A stretch of DNA of 64,000 nt from Paulinella micropora (GCA_009731375.1 BJOX01000270.1:345237-409236); one strand, 5' to 3'. Positions 1 to 13,310 are shown, counted from the stretch's first letter. Made by a program: numbers and translations. The notes: a model not told the origin generated them from the sequence alone.

Positions 1-614
<614 letters not shown>

Positions 615-674
615 ATGATAAAGCACAGGCCAATCATTTACGTCATTGGTGGCACACTGGTACGTCTGTCTATT

Positions 675-716
<42 letters not shown>

Positions 717-752
717 CATTTATGTCATCGGTGGTACACTGGTACATCTACC

Positions 753-785
<33 letters not shown>

Positions 786-849
786 GTATCTATCTATCTA
801 TCTATCTATCTCAGTTAGCCCCCTGGCTAGCTGCAGAGGTGCCTGACGA

Positions 850-888
<39 letters not shown>

Positions 889-1035
889 CCTACCTACCTA
901 CCTACCTACCTACCTACCTATCTACCAACCTTTCTACCTACCTACCTACCTACCTACCTACCTCCTACCTACCTACCTACTTACCTACCTACTTACCTAC
1001 CTACCTACCTACCTACCTACGTATCTATCTATCTA

Positions 1036-1069
<34 letters not shown>

Positions 1070-1127
1070 CCTACCTACTATCTATTTATCTATCTACCTA
1101 CCTACTATCTATATATCTATCTACCTA

Positions 1128-1158
<31 letters not shown>

Positions 1159-1201
1159 CCTATATACCTACTATCTATCTATCTATCTATCTACCTACCT
1201 G

Positions 1202-1252
<51 letters not shown>

Positions 1253-1261
1253 CCTACCTAC

Positions 1262-1325
<64 letters not shown>

Positions 1326-1365
1326 ATAGGTGTTGGTGCCAGGCAGCGTCGGCGTACGTGGTCCC

Positions 1366-1413
<48 letters not shown>

Positions 1414-1521
1414 AATATCTATCTAACTATCTAACTATCTATCTATCTATCTATCTATCTATTTATCTAAGTAACTATCTAACCATCTATCTATCTATCT
1501 ATCTATCTAACTATCTAACTG

Positions 1522-1556
<35 letters not shown>

Positions 1557-1690
1557 GTCTATCTATCTCACTGTCTAACTGTCTATCTATCTATCTATCT
1601 ATCTATCTAACTATCTATCTATCTATCTATCTAACTATCTTACTGTCTAACTATCTATCTATCTATCTATCTAACTAACTGACTGACTAA

Positions 1691-1755
<65 letters not shown>

Positions 1756-1775
1756 GTAACTATCTAACTATCTAA

Positions 1776-1810
<35 letters not shown>

Positions 1811-1814
1811 ACTG

Positions 1815-1845
<31 letters not shown>

Positions 1846-1939
1846 GTCTATCTATCTATCTATCTATCCATCTCATCTATCTATCATCTATCCATCTATC
1901 TATCCATGTATCTAACTATCTATCTATCTATCTATCTAC

Positions 1940-1979
<40 letters not shown>

Positions 1980-3128
1980 GTGCCTGCTTGTCTACATCTA
2001 TCTATCGCAAAAGCAAGTACAAGAACAAAAACAAGAACAAGAACAAAAACAAGAACAAGAACAAAAACAAGAACAAACCAAGAACAAAACCAAGAAGAAG
2101 AACAATCAAGGAAACAGCCAGAAGAAAAGCAACAACACAACAACAGCAACAAGAACAAGACACACACACACACACACAAAAGAAAAGCAAGAACAACAAA
2201 AACGATAAGAGAGCTAACAACTACAACAGCAACAACAACAGCAACAACAAAAACAGCAACAAAAGCAGCAACAAGTGTGTGATATTGATGATAGGTATAA
2301 CTGTGTGATATTGTATGATAAGTATAACACAACAACAGCAGCAGCAGCAGCAACAACAACAAGTGTGATATTGATGATAAACATGTGTGTGATATTGTAT
2401 GATAGGTATAACAGCTGCGATGTCCGGCGACGGCGAAGTCGGGTCGACATCCTTTTCCTCTTCCTTCTTCTCCTCCTCCTCGTCTTTCTTCTTCTTCTTC
2501 TTCTCCTCCTCCTCCTCCTCCTCCTCCTTCTCTTCTCCCCCCCCCCCCCCCCCCCCCNNNNNNNNNNNNNNNNNNNNNNNNNNNNNNNNNNNNNNNNNNN
2601 NNNNNNNNNNNNNNNNNNNNNNNNNNNNNNNNNNNNNNNNNNNNNNNNNNNNNNNNNNNNNNNNNNNNNNNNNNNNNNNNNNNNNNNNNNNNNNNNNNNN
2701 NNNNNNNNNNNNNNNNNNNNNNNNNNNNNNNNNNNNNNNNNNNNNNNNNNNNNNNNNNNNNNNNNNNNNNNNNNNNNNNNNNNNNNNNNNNNNNNNNNNN
2801 NNNNNNNNNNNNNNNNNNNNNNNNNNNNNNNNNNNNNNNNNNNNNNNNNNNNNNNNNNNNNNNNNNNNNNNNNNNNNNNNNNNNNNNNNNNNNNNNNNNN
2901 NNNNAGATGGTATTCTTGTTTTGTTTTGTGATGCAGTGGTATGGAGCTTACGTTCACCATGTTTGTGGTGGGGCTATGCATCGGGATTGGAGTTTTTCTG
3001 GCGCGCCTTCCTCGCAAGTTAGCCGGCACGCCCACAGCCCCAACACAAACAAAACTAGCAACAACGATCAAGCAGTTTTTGTTGGTGGTGTTTGGTGGCG
3101 GTGGTAATGGTGGTGGTGGTGGTGGGGC

Positions 3129-3171
<43 letters not shown>

Positions 3172-3324
3172 TGTCCTTTCTTGTAGTGGTAGTCATTCTT
3201 TCTATGGATTTGTGTGATGTCGATGTACGTTGCGTGTTTTGTGTCCGCGTGTACGTGTTCTGTATGTGTGTGATTTGAATAATTCCAAAATCTATCTATT
3301 TATCTATCTATCTATATATCTATA

Positions 3325-3362
<38 letters not shown>

Positions 3363-3419
3363 CCTACCTACCTACCTACCTACCTACCTACCTACCTACC
3401 TACCTACCTACCTACCTAC

Positions 3420-3475
<56 letters not shown>

Positions 3476-4054
3476 TGTCACCTTAGCTCTTAGCGTATGG
3501 TTGTTGAGGTATATGTATATCTTTGTGTTCCGTGTGTGTATGGTAGGAATTGGAGACTATATGGTCAACATAGTTTCTTTGGTGAGACACCTATGGTAGG
3601 AAGTAGAGAGGGGGGGGGGGGGGGGGGGNNNNNNNNNNNNNNNNNNNNNNNNNNNNNNNNNNNNNNNNNNNNNNNNNNNNNNNNNNNNNNNNNNNNNNNN
3701 NNNNNNNNNNNNNNNNNNNNNNNNNNNNNNNNNNNNNNNNNNNNNNNNNNNNNNNNNNNNNNNNNNNNNNNNNNNNNNNNNNNNNNNNNNNNNNNNNNNN
3801 NNNNNNNNNNNNNNNNNNNNNNNNNNNNNNNNNNNNNNNNNNNNNNNNNNNNNNNNNNNNNNNNNNNNNNNNNNNNNNNNNNNNNNNNNNNNNNNNNNNN
3901 NNNNNNNNNNNNNNNNNNNNNNNNNNNNNNNNNNNNNNNNNNNNNNNNNNNNNNNNNNNNNNNNNNNNNNNNNNNNNNNNNNNNNNNNNGGGGGTAGAGA
4001 GAGAGACACTATATGGTCAACATAGTTGCTGGGGTGAGACACCTCTGGTAGGAG

Positions 4055-4124
<70 letters not shown>

Positions 4125-4315
4125 ATGCATACATATATATATACATATATATATATTCCCCCGGCAGTTGTTGGGATGATGTCGCAAATGTATGTTACGT
4201 GTGTATGAGTGTGTTTCATATGTACGTTTGTTTGTTTGTTTGTTTGTTTGTTTGTTTGTTTAGGTTGATAACGCCGAAGATGATGAGCCTGATCATGCAG
4301 CCAGTCCATAGTATC

Positions 4316-4362
<47 letters not shown>

Positions 4363-4479
4363 CTCTCTCTTTTTCTTTCTCTTTCTCTCTCTCCCTCTCT
4401 CATGGGGGGGGGGGTCTTTTTGTTGCTTGTTTCTGAAGGTTTCTCTCTCTCTCTCTCTCCTTCTTTCTTTCTTTCTATC

Positions 4480-4513
<34 letters not shown>

Positions 4514-4800
4514 CATATCTATCAATATCTATCCATCATCTATCCATCTACCATCTATCCATTCATCCATCCATCCATCCATCCATCCATCCATCTATCT
4601 ATCTATCTATCCATATCTATCCATATCTATCCATCATCTATCCATCTACCATCTATCCATTCATCCATCCATCAATCCATCCATCTATCTATCTATCTAT
4701 CTATCTATCTACCTATCTACCTACCTACCTACGTACTTACCTACCTACCTACCTTTCGAAGCTGGGCGAGTAGGCTCCACTCCCGTGACTTTTTCTATCC

Positions 4801-4841
<41 letters not shown>

Positions 4842-6411
4842 CCTACCAACCTACCAACCTACCAACATACCTACCTACCCACCTACCTACCTACCTACCT
4901 ATCTACCCCTACCTACCCCTGCCTACCTACCTGCCTACCTACCCCAACCTACCCCTACCTACCCCTACCTACCTACCTACCTACCTACCTACCCCTACCT
5001 ACCTCTACCTACCTACCTACCTACCCACCTACCTACCTNNNNNNNNNNACCTACCTACCTACCTACCTACCTACCTACCTACCTACCTATTTGTGTTAGC
5101 TAGGCGAGCAGGCTCGACTCGCACGACTTATATCTCAATCTATCTCTCTATCTCTACCTTTCTATCTATCTTTATACTTCTTTATCATAGCTATGCGAGC
5201 GGGCTCAACTTATCATATATCATATATCATATATCATGTATCATATATCATATATATTATATCATATATCATATATCATATAGCATATATATAATATATC
5301 ATATATCCCACGACTTTCTGTCGCGCCTCTATCTATCTATCTATCTTACCTATCTCTCTATCCTATGTATCTATCTATTTATCTATCTTATCTTTCTTTC
5401 TATCCTAGCTGGACGAGCAGGCTCAGCTCCCACGACTTTCTCTCGCGCCTCTATCTATCTATCTTACCTATCTATCTATCTTATCTATCTATTTTTTCTC
5501 TATCTTACCTTTCTTTCTATCCTAGCTGAGCGAGCAGGCTCAACTCCCTCGACTTTCTCTCGCGCCTCTATCTATCTATCTATCTATCTTACCTATCTAT
5601 CTATCTATCTTATCTATCTATTTCTCTATCTTATCTTTCTTTCTATCCGTGCTGGGCGAGCAGGCTCAACTCCCTCGGCTTTCTCTCGCGCCTCTATCTA
5701 TCTATCTTACCTATCTATCTATCTTACCTATCTCACTATCTTATCTATCTATTTCTCTATCTTATCTTTCTTTCTATCCTAGCTTAGCGAGCAGGCTCAG
5801 CTCCCTCGACTTTCTCTCGCGCCTCTATCTATCTATCTGTCTTACCTATCTATCTATCTTATCTATCTATTTTTTAATCTATCTTATCTTTCTTTCTATC
5901 CATGCTGGGCGAGCAGGCTCAACTCCCACGACTTTCTCTCGCGCTTCTATCTATCTATCTGTCTTACCTATCTATCTATCTTATCTATCGATTTTTTAAT
6001 CTATCTTATCTTTCTTTCTATCCATGCTGGGCGAGCAGGCTCAACTCCCACGACTTTCTCTCGCGCCTCTATCTATCTATCTATCTTACCTATCTATCTA
6101 TCTTATCTATCTATTTCTCTATCTTATCTTTCTTTCCATCCTAGCTGAGCGAGCAGGCTCAGCTCCCTCGACTTTCTCTCGCGCCTCTATCTATCTTCTA
6201 TCTATCTACCTATTTTTTCATCCATCTATCTATATCAGCTGGGCGAGCAGGCTCAACTCACACGACTTTCTCTCGCGCCTCTCCACACTGTCCACGGTCC
6301 CCCCCACCTCAACCTCACACTCGCACTCGCAACTTACCCGCGGTTTACTCCCGCCCCGCTGTGTGTGTGTCTGTGTGTGTGTGTGTCTGTGTGTCTGTGT
6401 GTGTGTGTGTG

Positions 6412-6488
<77 letters not shown>

Positions 6489-6602
6489 TCCCCCAACCTC
6501 NNNNNNNNNNNNNNNNNNNNNNNNNNNNNNNNNNNNNNNNNNNNNNNNNNNNNNNNNNNNNNNNNNNNNNNNNNNNNNNNNNNNNNNNNNNNNNNNNNNN
6601 NC

Positions 6603-6642
<40 letters not shown>

Positions 6643-6962
6643 AGAGAGAGAGAGAGAGAGAGATCTGTGTGTCTCACACACACACTGCCTGCATCGGCCT
6701 GTGCCTTGTCAGCAGCTGCCTATGGCTATGGCTTGATGGCTTCTCAGCAGCTAGCTGCCCATGGCTATGTCCTGTGATCGCGTGTCAGGAGACTCCGCAG
6801 GCTGGGCGAGGTCGCAACAAGAGCAACACTTCCCTCGCGCGCCTGCCCAACTTGCTGGGCGTGCCCACCTTGAACCTACCGGCCGTCCCCATACCCACCT
6901 CGGCCGGCCCCAAACCCACCTCGACCAACACACAACATAGGAAGGATGCTACGAAAACATAA
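615..6962 (+). CDS. 3' exons of an unrecognised gene in microsatellite introns
   Basis: I assembled phase-compatible exons with AG/GT borders: 615-659 (IIYVIGGTL), 815-838 (LAPWLAAE), 1330-1360 ([10 protein letters not shown]), 2406 into the gap at 2558 ([16 protein letters not shown], then poly-Ser), 2937-3080 ([12 protein letters not shown] through NNDQAVF), 4264-4310 ([15 protein letters not shown]), 6239 to about 6360 ([14 protein letters not shown], then Ser/Thr/Pro-rich) and 6789-6962 ([16 protein letters not shown], ending ATKT-TAA). Junctions 659/815, 838/1330, 1360/2406, 3080/4264 and 4310/6239 keep the frame. A candidate exon 6713-6768 also fits in phase but would leave a 20-nt intron before 6789, so that join is doubtful. 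The product looks disordered, rich in Ser, Thr, Pro and Asn. I do not recognise a domain. The start is upstream of the window or uncertain. Confidence 0.45.
664..1985. repeat. (TATC)n array with CTAC and AACT variants
   Basis: About 1.3 kb of tetranucleotide repeat, mainly TATC, switching to CTAC at about 890-1020 and carrying CTAA and CTGT variants from 1410. Small non-repetitive islands at 710-745, 814-855 and 1325-1365 look like exons or exon fragments. The island near 719-742 repeats the 3' part and donor of the 615-659 exon. Confidence 0.9.
2008..2400. repeat. CAA/AAG-rich repeat with 'gatattgatgatag' islands
   Basis: Degenerate (CAAGAA)n, (CA)n and (CAA)n. Three copies of an island reading 'gtgtgatattg-atgata-gtataac' lie at about 2273-2305, 2305-2330 and 2363-2410. 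The last runs into the exon at 2406, so the earlier ones look like acceptor-side fragments of that exon. Confidence 0.7.
3107..3475. repeat. (TTG)n, (TATC)n, (CTAC)n microsatellites
   Basis: Intronic (GGT)n/(TTG)n at 3107-3170 is followed by unique sequence to 3285, then (TATC)n-(CTAC)n-(TATC)n to 3475. The unique 3180-3290 and 3480-3610 stretches show no supported exon. Confidence 0.85.
4011..4160. repeat. Repeat of 'tatggtcaacatag' island and (GA)n
   Basis: The segment at 4009-4052 repeats the one at 3556-3603 (tatggtcaacatag, then a 'gagacacct-tggtagga' stretch) across the gap 3629-3989, and is followed by (GA)n and (AT)n. This is a duplicated intronic island; no function is seen. Confidence 0.7.
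4311..5095. repeat. (CT)n, (TATC)n, (CATC)n, (CTAC)n block
   Basis: Tetranucleotide arrays in the intron between exons 4264-4310 and 6239. A ~110-bp higher-order duplication ('ccatcatctatccatctaccatctatccattc') occurs at about 4530-4570 and 4632-4672. A short assembly gap lies at 5039-5048. Confidence 0.85.
4754..6238 (+). repeat. ~125-bp minisatellite of exon fragments (about 10 units)
   Basis: About ten units start near 4754, 5096, 5187, 5402, 5524, 5648, 5780, 5902, 6026 and 6143. Each has an AG followed by 'ctgggcgagcaggctcaact' and 'tttctctcgcgcctc', then (TATC/TTACC/TTTC)n. The unit matches the 5' part of the exon that begins at 6239, which alone continues into unique sequence. The unit at 5187-5330 is split by an (ATATC)n insertion. 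Confidence 0.85.
6360..6680. repeat. (GT)n/(CT)n/(GA)n flanking a gap
   Basis: Dinucleotide tracts on both sides of the N gap 6501-6601. 'ccatggtcccccaacctc' at 6483-6500 echoes 'ccacggtcccccccacctc' in the exon at about 6291-6309, so it is probably another exon fragment. Confidence 0.75.
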
Positions 6963-7019
6963 CCCACGTGTATATACACACACGTGCATAGGTAATTAGG
7001 TAGATGCATACATACAAAG

Positions 7020-7350
7020 AAAAATTTTCTCTTTTTCCGTTCGACTTGGCCTGGTTGTAAAAATGAATCGCTTTTTTCCTTCTCTTTGGCATTATGAACA
7101 TTTATCGCTTTTCCCGTTTCAGTTGGCCTTGGTGTGAAAATATATCGCTTTTTCCCTTCAACTTTGCTTTGTTGTAAAAACATATCGTTTTTTCTCTTCT
7201 TCGACTTGGCTTTTTGCTGAAAAATGTATCATTTTCCCCCTTCGATTTGGCTTTGCTGTAAAAATATATCGCTTTTTCCGTTCAACTTGTGGTTGGCGCA
7301 AACACATCGCTTTTACTGTTCGACTTGGCTTTGTTGTGAAAATGGATCGA
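7020..7350. repeat. ~50-bp minisatellite, 7 diverged units
   Basis: Seven units of about 40-60 bp, each of the form 'ttcgacttggctttgttgt', then 'gaaaatatatcgctttttc'. It lies just 3' of the stop codon at 6962 and may be part of the 3' flank of that gene. It is followed by (CATA)n to 7440. Confidence 0.8.
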
Positions 7351-8280
7351 CATACATACATACATACATACATACACATAAATACATAAATACATATATA
7401 CATATAGATACATAGATACATGCATGCGTGCGTGCGTGTGTATACGTACAAACATCCTACCCCGCTCCATGGACCTTTGCACTTAATCAATCAATATTAT
7501 GATGTACAAAAATGCGGAGCAACCGTTGGAAAGCTCTTGTCCTGAGCTTCAAACGGTGGCTCCAGCATCGCCGTAGCAATCACATTGATTCAGAATGTTG
7601 AGCCTCAAAAATTGAACTATGGTATTTCGCCGTTTGAATGTCCTTTGTAATAGTAATAGAATTGCTTGATTTGCCTTGACAGTGAAATCCGCTTGCTCAC
7701 TGTTGTTTCACATTGATAGAGAAATTGTTGAGCTCAAAATGGAACTATTTCGCTATTTGAATCTCGTTTGTAATTACTGTAGTAGATTTATTGACTTGCC
7801 TTGACAGTGAAAACCAACTGCACACTGCTGCTGGCAGCTATCTACTTACCATGCTAAGCTGACTCATGCTACTCAGTCATCACACAATTAGTTAGTCAAG
7901 TCCAAGGATTTATATAAGCTTAATGCAACCATTCAATACTGTACGTATTAACCAATAAATAAACTTGAATTATATACCGGTAACTTCAAGGCTAAGTTCC
8001 TGGTCCGAAAAGCAGAAAACGGGCATCAGGAAAACGGCTACAGCCCGGGTCATTGATATTACCGTCTGTAACAGTAACTTCACAAAAATGACAAACTTGA
8101 TTCAATTATTCGTATAAGCAACTTGAAGTCTTCTCAGACATGATTATCATTTAATTATTAATATATGTTTTTTTACGCAAACACGTTTAATATTGTAAGA
8201 GAACTTGGCTTATGATATTAATAAGCTTAAGCCGCTTACTTGCCACTAGTACTACCTGGAATAACTTGACTCGTGGGACG
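7350..8280. other. Intergenic; two diverged ~125-bp tandem copies
   Basis: No gene seen. 7580-7707 and 7708-7832 are diverged tandem copies sharing 'attgttgagc', 'atttcgc-tttgaat', 'ttgacttgccttgacagtgaaa' and 'cactgctg'. The rest (7833-8280) is AT-rich unique sequence with no supported feature. Confidence 0.55.
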
Positions 8281-10430
8281 TATGCCGGCCCACCCGGTAT
8301 ATAATAGCATTACCCTATGTTCGGTCTGTCGATCAGTTACTAGTCCTTGAAAGTTGGCTTCGAGAGTACGGAGTCCCTGAAAGTTCTATGTTAGGTATTC
8401 CTCATTCTTCATGTCGTTAGGTAGACGTTCTAGTATATCAAGTTCAAGTTATTGTATTAAATATTGAGCCCGGCTCCGACGGTCACTGCAACTTCAACTT
8501 TGAACAGACGCGGTCCCGGCCGACGCGTAAGATTACTAGTCATGATGATCATGTTGGACCGTCCAGCCTCAGGCTGATCGGACTCCCGTCAAACCGTGGC
8601 TTTAAGTTGGGCGGCGGGTACGTTGGATAGTCAAACTTCAAGTTCAAGTTGTGTTACTCAGTAGTACGTGACCGGCTTGACTCTGACTCTGTCTCGGAGT
8701 TATGATTTACTTCAACGGTGAAAGTTCTGTAACTGAGTCATTGGCAGTATTCAGTCAAGTTCTGAGTAGTGACAGCCTACGGTGAGTCGGGAGTCACAAG
8801 ATGATTAGGAGCCGGTCACACTAACCGTTCAACTTACTGAATTAGTTCAAGTCTTCAAGCCTTGAATTGTCTTCTTAGTTGTGCCCGTTACTACACTTTT
8901 ATCATTATGTACTAGTACTGGACCATAACATTGAGTCACCTAGCAGTATTACAGTTACTCACGCACCGTTTTAGCAAGTTTAGCCTCCGCCGCCTCAAGT
9001 TGCTGTCTCGGGCCTGGTACTACGGATCAGTCAGTTCTGAGTTGATGCCTTCGGATTACCAGGCTCAGTGAAGTGGCTGTGCCGAGCTACCTGGCTTCTT
9101 ACGGAGTCTTCCGGCAAACCGCAATGAAAGGTAGGGTAAGGTCCGTAAGTGACCGGTTTATACCAATCAACGGTTATGAGCCGCTGGGAAAATGGTTCAT
9201 CACAGCAATACGCAAACTGGAAACAGTTTTTATCTCACGCGGAGGATTAGATACCCTGGCAGATTCCGTCTCGTTTGGAGTTTGGTTGAGAAGATGGCTA
9301 GGCTCCGCGCTCCCTCGGAACACCAGTGCAGTGAACTGCCCCACCCCTGTCGATCTTTGAGGATCGGCGCTCGGATCCTATCGCTTCCCAGCAGGAACTC
9401 CCGCTGGTTGTATTTGGCCTCCTCTGGGGGGATCCAGAGGGTCACTGAGCTCCAGGCCCCATCACTTGGTCACCTGGAGCCTGCGTTCCTCGTCCGCCAA
9501 GTTGGAGACGGGGTGCGGTAGAGGTCAGCATAGTGCGGAGGCTCCCGGAGAGCCTCCGGAGGGGTAGTCTCCATGGCCGAGTCCGACTGGACGTCGAGGA
9601 CTCGCCGGGAACTCGTGCTGGTTCCGGTCAAAAGCTTGGTTCTGGAGGAGTCTATTCGGTCGCTTGGACTCCCGCTTGGCGCGTTTGATTTCCTCGAGAC
9701 GATTGTCGATCTTGCGTCTGGCCTTAGCTATAGCTAGGACTTTAATAATAAGAGCGTCGGGGAGCAGAAAAGTTAAGTCCAGCGGGTCCGTCGAACATGG
9801 CTCTTCCAGGATGTACCCGACCAGATCCCCGTCCATCCGCAGCGTTTGGCAAATGTTTATCCAGAGCCTGGTCAGGTGGGATCCGGGATGTCGCGGGACC
9901 CGTCGCTGAAGCCCTTTAGTGATGGACTGAAGGGCGGTCAACATGCGAGGAGCCTGTGATCTTCCGCTTGGTCTTAGGGGGTCGGGGTTGCCTCCTTCGG
10001 AGCGGTGGTGGCTGCGGCGGAGCGATTAGGCTAGCAAGTGGCGGGGCTGGGATAGGGGCAGCAGAAGGTGCAGCATCGCTCACTTGTGGTCCGGCAGCTT
10101 CGGCCACACACCTGTACCCAAAACGTCTCAAGAAAAAGTATTAACACCCAGGAAGCGCATCATCAAACATTCCCGCCCCTTTCTTTTTCTCTCGACACCT
10201 CTGTTTGCTCAGAAAATTTCCGAAAATCTGAGGAAAATTTCCATACCCCGTTGATTTTATTAGCGACTCCAGATTGTTACAATGGTACGATATTTAATAA
10301 CCGATAACTGTCCTAACGATACGAAGACTGAGGAATACCTAAAGAAGGGACTCCGTAGCCTCCAGACCAATGATAACCGACAGACCGGAACGGTAAGTAT
10401 TGACATTATATACCGGGTGGGCCGGCATAG
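8281..10430. mobile_element. 2.15-kb segment bounded by ~105-130-bp inverted repeats
   Basis: 8281-8411 and the reverse complement of 10325-10430 match. The outer 25 bp (starting TATGCCGGCCCACCCGG) appear identical, and GGTCTGTCG, TACGGAGTCCCT and TAGGTATTCCTCA recur inside in the same order. This is the layout of a DNA transposon or a foldback element. The internal frames are short: minus-strand 9525-9944 (139 codons, Lys/Arg-rich middle) and plus-strand 9073-9360. I recognise no transposase. It could be non-autonomous, decayed, or an inverted duplication. Confidence 0.45.
9525..9944 (-). CDS. Hypothetical ORF inside the inverted-repeat segment
   Basis: A 139-codon open frame from an ATG. 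The middle carries a basic, helix-prone stretch (KARRKIDNRLEEIKRAKRES). Codon use looks protein-like through about residue 105, then the frame becomes Pro/Gly-rich. No domain is recognised. It may be a fragment of an element-encoded protein or chance. Confidence 0.25.
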   Translation of the reverse strand: MLTALQSITKGLQRRVPRHPGSHLTRLWINICQTLRMDGDLVGYILEEPCSTDPLDLTFLLPDALIIKVLAIAKARRKIDNRLEEIKRAKRESKRPNRLLQNQAFDRNQHEFPASPRRPVGLGHGDYPSGGSPGASALC

Positions 10431-11832
10431 CCTGTGAATTGACAGAGCCTCACTTGGCCGAAAAAAGGAAATTGCTAGAGCAAACCCAAGTGTAAATTAT
10501 TAGTAAAGGTAAAAAACAAAAATAAGTTTGACTTAGCGCATTTAAGTATTTTCGACAGTTCCTCAGGGAGTTATTTATTAAATTCTGAATATATAACTAA
10601 CGTGCCACCGACTCAGTAGTACGTGCCATTATTGCTGCGCGTCACCGGCAGGTGTTCAGGAGTCACTGCCGGGCTTCAGTCAGTCGGGACTCCGTGACAC
10701 GGCTCAGAATCGGGCTCTACTCCGACCAGAGTCATTGACAAAGCCGGGCCGGTACTATCATATTTGACTCAGGCACGGTATCGGTGGCATCTCAAATAAT
10801 ATATCATGGCCGCCGCGGCCGCGCCGCCGGCCCGGCCGGGGAGTCAACGCCAGTTCATTTTCAGACACTGACATCATCTTGACTTTCAGAAATTCAAGGC
10901 ACCTCACTGATGACTCAATCATCGGACTCAAGATCATTTACATACTGACGGAGGCTCAGTGTCTGCCACTGCGGCGGCGCCGTGCCACTGCACGGTCCAA
11001 AACTTTATTAATAACAAGGGCAGTGGCGGGACTCTCACAAACCGGGCCAGTTGAGTCCTGCAGTACTACTGCTGCCATCAGGCTACCCTTCCTCTATGAC
11101 CCGCCGCCGGCACGGTGACGGAGGCCGCTGGTGGCCCGCGACCGGCCGATCATAAGCTGCCCGGGCTCGCCGGCGGTGGCAGGGTCTCTGAGATTCAGTA
11201 CGACCGTGATGGTAGGCGGCACATGATTGCGGTTTGGGATCCGCCCGGATCCGGGCCCGTCGCAATTGACGGCGGCGCGGCGGCGCGCACTGCAGTTGAA
11301 TCGGTCAAGCGATCCTGTCACAGAGGAGCCACCGCATCTTCGAAGGAAACACTGGTCACCTTCAGTCTTGACTCCGTCGAAACCGGCGCCCACTGAATCC
11401 ACCGTCGGATGATCGGATGTTATTAATAACAGAAACGGTGACAAAATCACTGCAGTGGCATGATCATTGTTCGAAATTTTTCAAGCAGTCTCCCAGAACA
11501 TACAACCGTGTAACGGACCGCTGCAGTTCATCGCGGCCAACTCTGTCCACCTGTTTGCCGCCTTCGACTCCATCAAATTGAAACAAATCAGTCAACCGTT
11601 GAACGAGGGATCGGTGTCGTCGTCCACACCTCCTGCAACATAGATCAGCATGTCTGTTCAAACTGCGTCCAAGAGCACCAGGGCTGTGTCCCTGCATGCT
11701 GCCGTCACTGTCATCGGAATCCCCTCTGCACACTGCGGCTCCCGGAGGCTTGTTCGTGCTGAGCAAAAACTTCTACTTCAACGAGCGCGTAGAAGCTTTG
11801 AACTAAACAGGTTCCTGCTCGCGTATATGAGA
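10431..11832. other. Intergenic, no supported gene
   Basis: Mixed sequence with GC-rich patches (10800-11400). Open frames on both strands (for example minus 11464-11766 and minus 11094-11450) overlap each other and lack a recognisable domain, so none is called. Confidence 0.4.
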
Positions 11833-12723
11833 TCATCCAACATCACACTTGCCAAAGCCGTCCATGTCAGTTGGCCATTTGCGCCACCACCTCCGTAGAG
11901 GCCACCGGTCCTCTAAGCCTTTCGGGTCGTACCTCGTCAAAAAGTCGTCATCATGCAGTCCAGCGATGACGTAAGACCTCGCCACGCTCGACAATTGTTC
12001 CTCATTGTCCTCCCGTTTGCCCATGACGCTCCGCACCGGTACTACTTTGTACTCCTTCATCACGACCACTGTCTCCTCCTTCAACAGCTGCGCGCGAGTA
12101 CACACCAAATCCACCTCCACCTCCATCTTCACCTCCACCTCGCTGCAGTTTTCCAGTTCCCGCACTAGTTTCTCGTGCTTGCCAAGCTCACGCACCAGAT
12201 TCGTCAGCTGCATGCATATGCCGAGTGTCTCTGCATCGTCTGGATCACTTGCCTTGATTTTGGCCTCAACTGCAGCTTTTTCCTTCTCGAGCCCTGCAAT
12301 CTCTGCTTTGCAATTCTCGTTGGCCAAGATCTCTCTGGCCTGCCTGGTCGCGGCATCTAGAGCCTTAGCGTTCTCTCTCCCACTCGAGCGCGTGACGGTC
12401 AGGCTGCTGCGCACATCGTCGCGCGCGACTTCAAACACGTCCGAGCAGCCCTCTTTCGCGAAGCGCCCTTCTTCTAGTCCCATGAATCGCTCGTTGAGGC
12501 TCAGCAGGGACTTGCACAGCTCGACGGCGTGCGGATCGAGCGAGACATGCCGAGAGGACGCAGCGGATGGGGCAGAAGCTGGGTCGTCGTCATCATCCAG
12601 GCTGCATGCAGCAAACGAGACCACCCGGGGCAGAGGGAGGGAAGAAGAAGGTTCGTGCTTCACTTTGTGCTTCTTGTGATTGGGAGGCATAGAGACGTCG
12701 ACGAGTACCTCTAAACAGGACAT
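11833..12723 (-). CDS. Predicted coiled-coil protein, unknown function
   Basis: Minus-strand frame of 296 codons from the ATG at 12723 to the TGA at 11833; the second ATG at 12690 (MPPNHKKHKVKHE) is an equally good start. Upstream in frame there is only poly-Leu from the CTA repeat, so that part is not counted. The N-terminus has a basic nuclear-signal-like run (HKKHKVKHE), then an acidic patch (SLDDDDD). The middle (about residues 90-220) is rich in Glu, Lys, Ala and Leu with heptad character, for example EIAGLEKEKAAVEAKI and ELGKHEKLVRELEN. No enzymatic motif is seen. It could be a single-exon gene or the 3' exon of a longer one. Confidence 0.5.
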   Translation of the reverse strand: MSCLEVLVDVSMPPNHKKHKVKHEPSSSLPLPRVVSFAACSLDDDDDPASAPSAASSRHVSLDPHAVELCKSLLSLNERFMGLEEGRFAKEGCSDVFEVARDDVRSSLTVTRSSGRENAKALDAATRQAREILANENCKAEIAGLEKEKAAVEAKIKASDPDDAETLGICMQLTNLVRELGKHEKLVRELENCSEVEVKMEVEVDLVCTRAQLLKEETVVVMKEYKVVPVRSVMGKREDNEEQLSSVARSYVIAGLHDDDFLTRYDPKGLEDRWPLRRWWRKWPTDMDGFGKCDVG

Positions 12724-12790
12724 GGAGGTCGAATAAGTACATGTGTGTCTCGGCGAGGACCTTTGCGGCGTGGTAAGGGTGAGTACTTGC

Positions 12791-13310
<520 letters not shown>

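Noticed and set aside
6769-6788. A 20-nt intron joining AAHGY to ETPQAG
   Set aside because: Phases fit but 20 nt is too short for known spliceosomal introns; the real exon border here is unresolved.
11464-11766. Minus-strand 100-codon ORF
   Set aside because: No domain, it overlaps an equally long plus-strand frame, and shows no splice or codon support.
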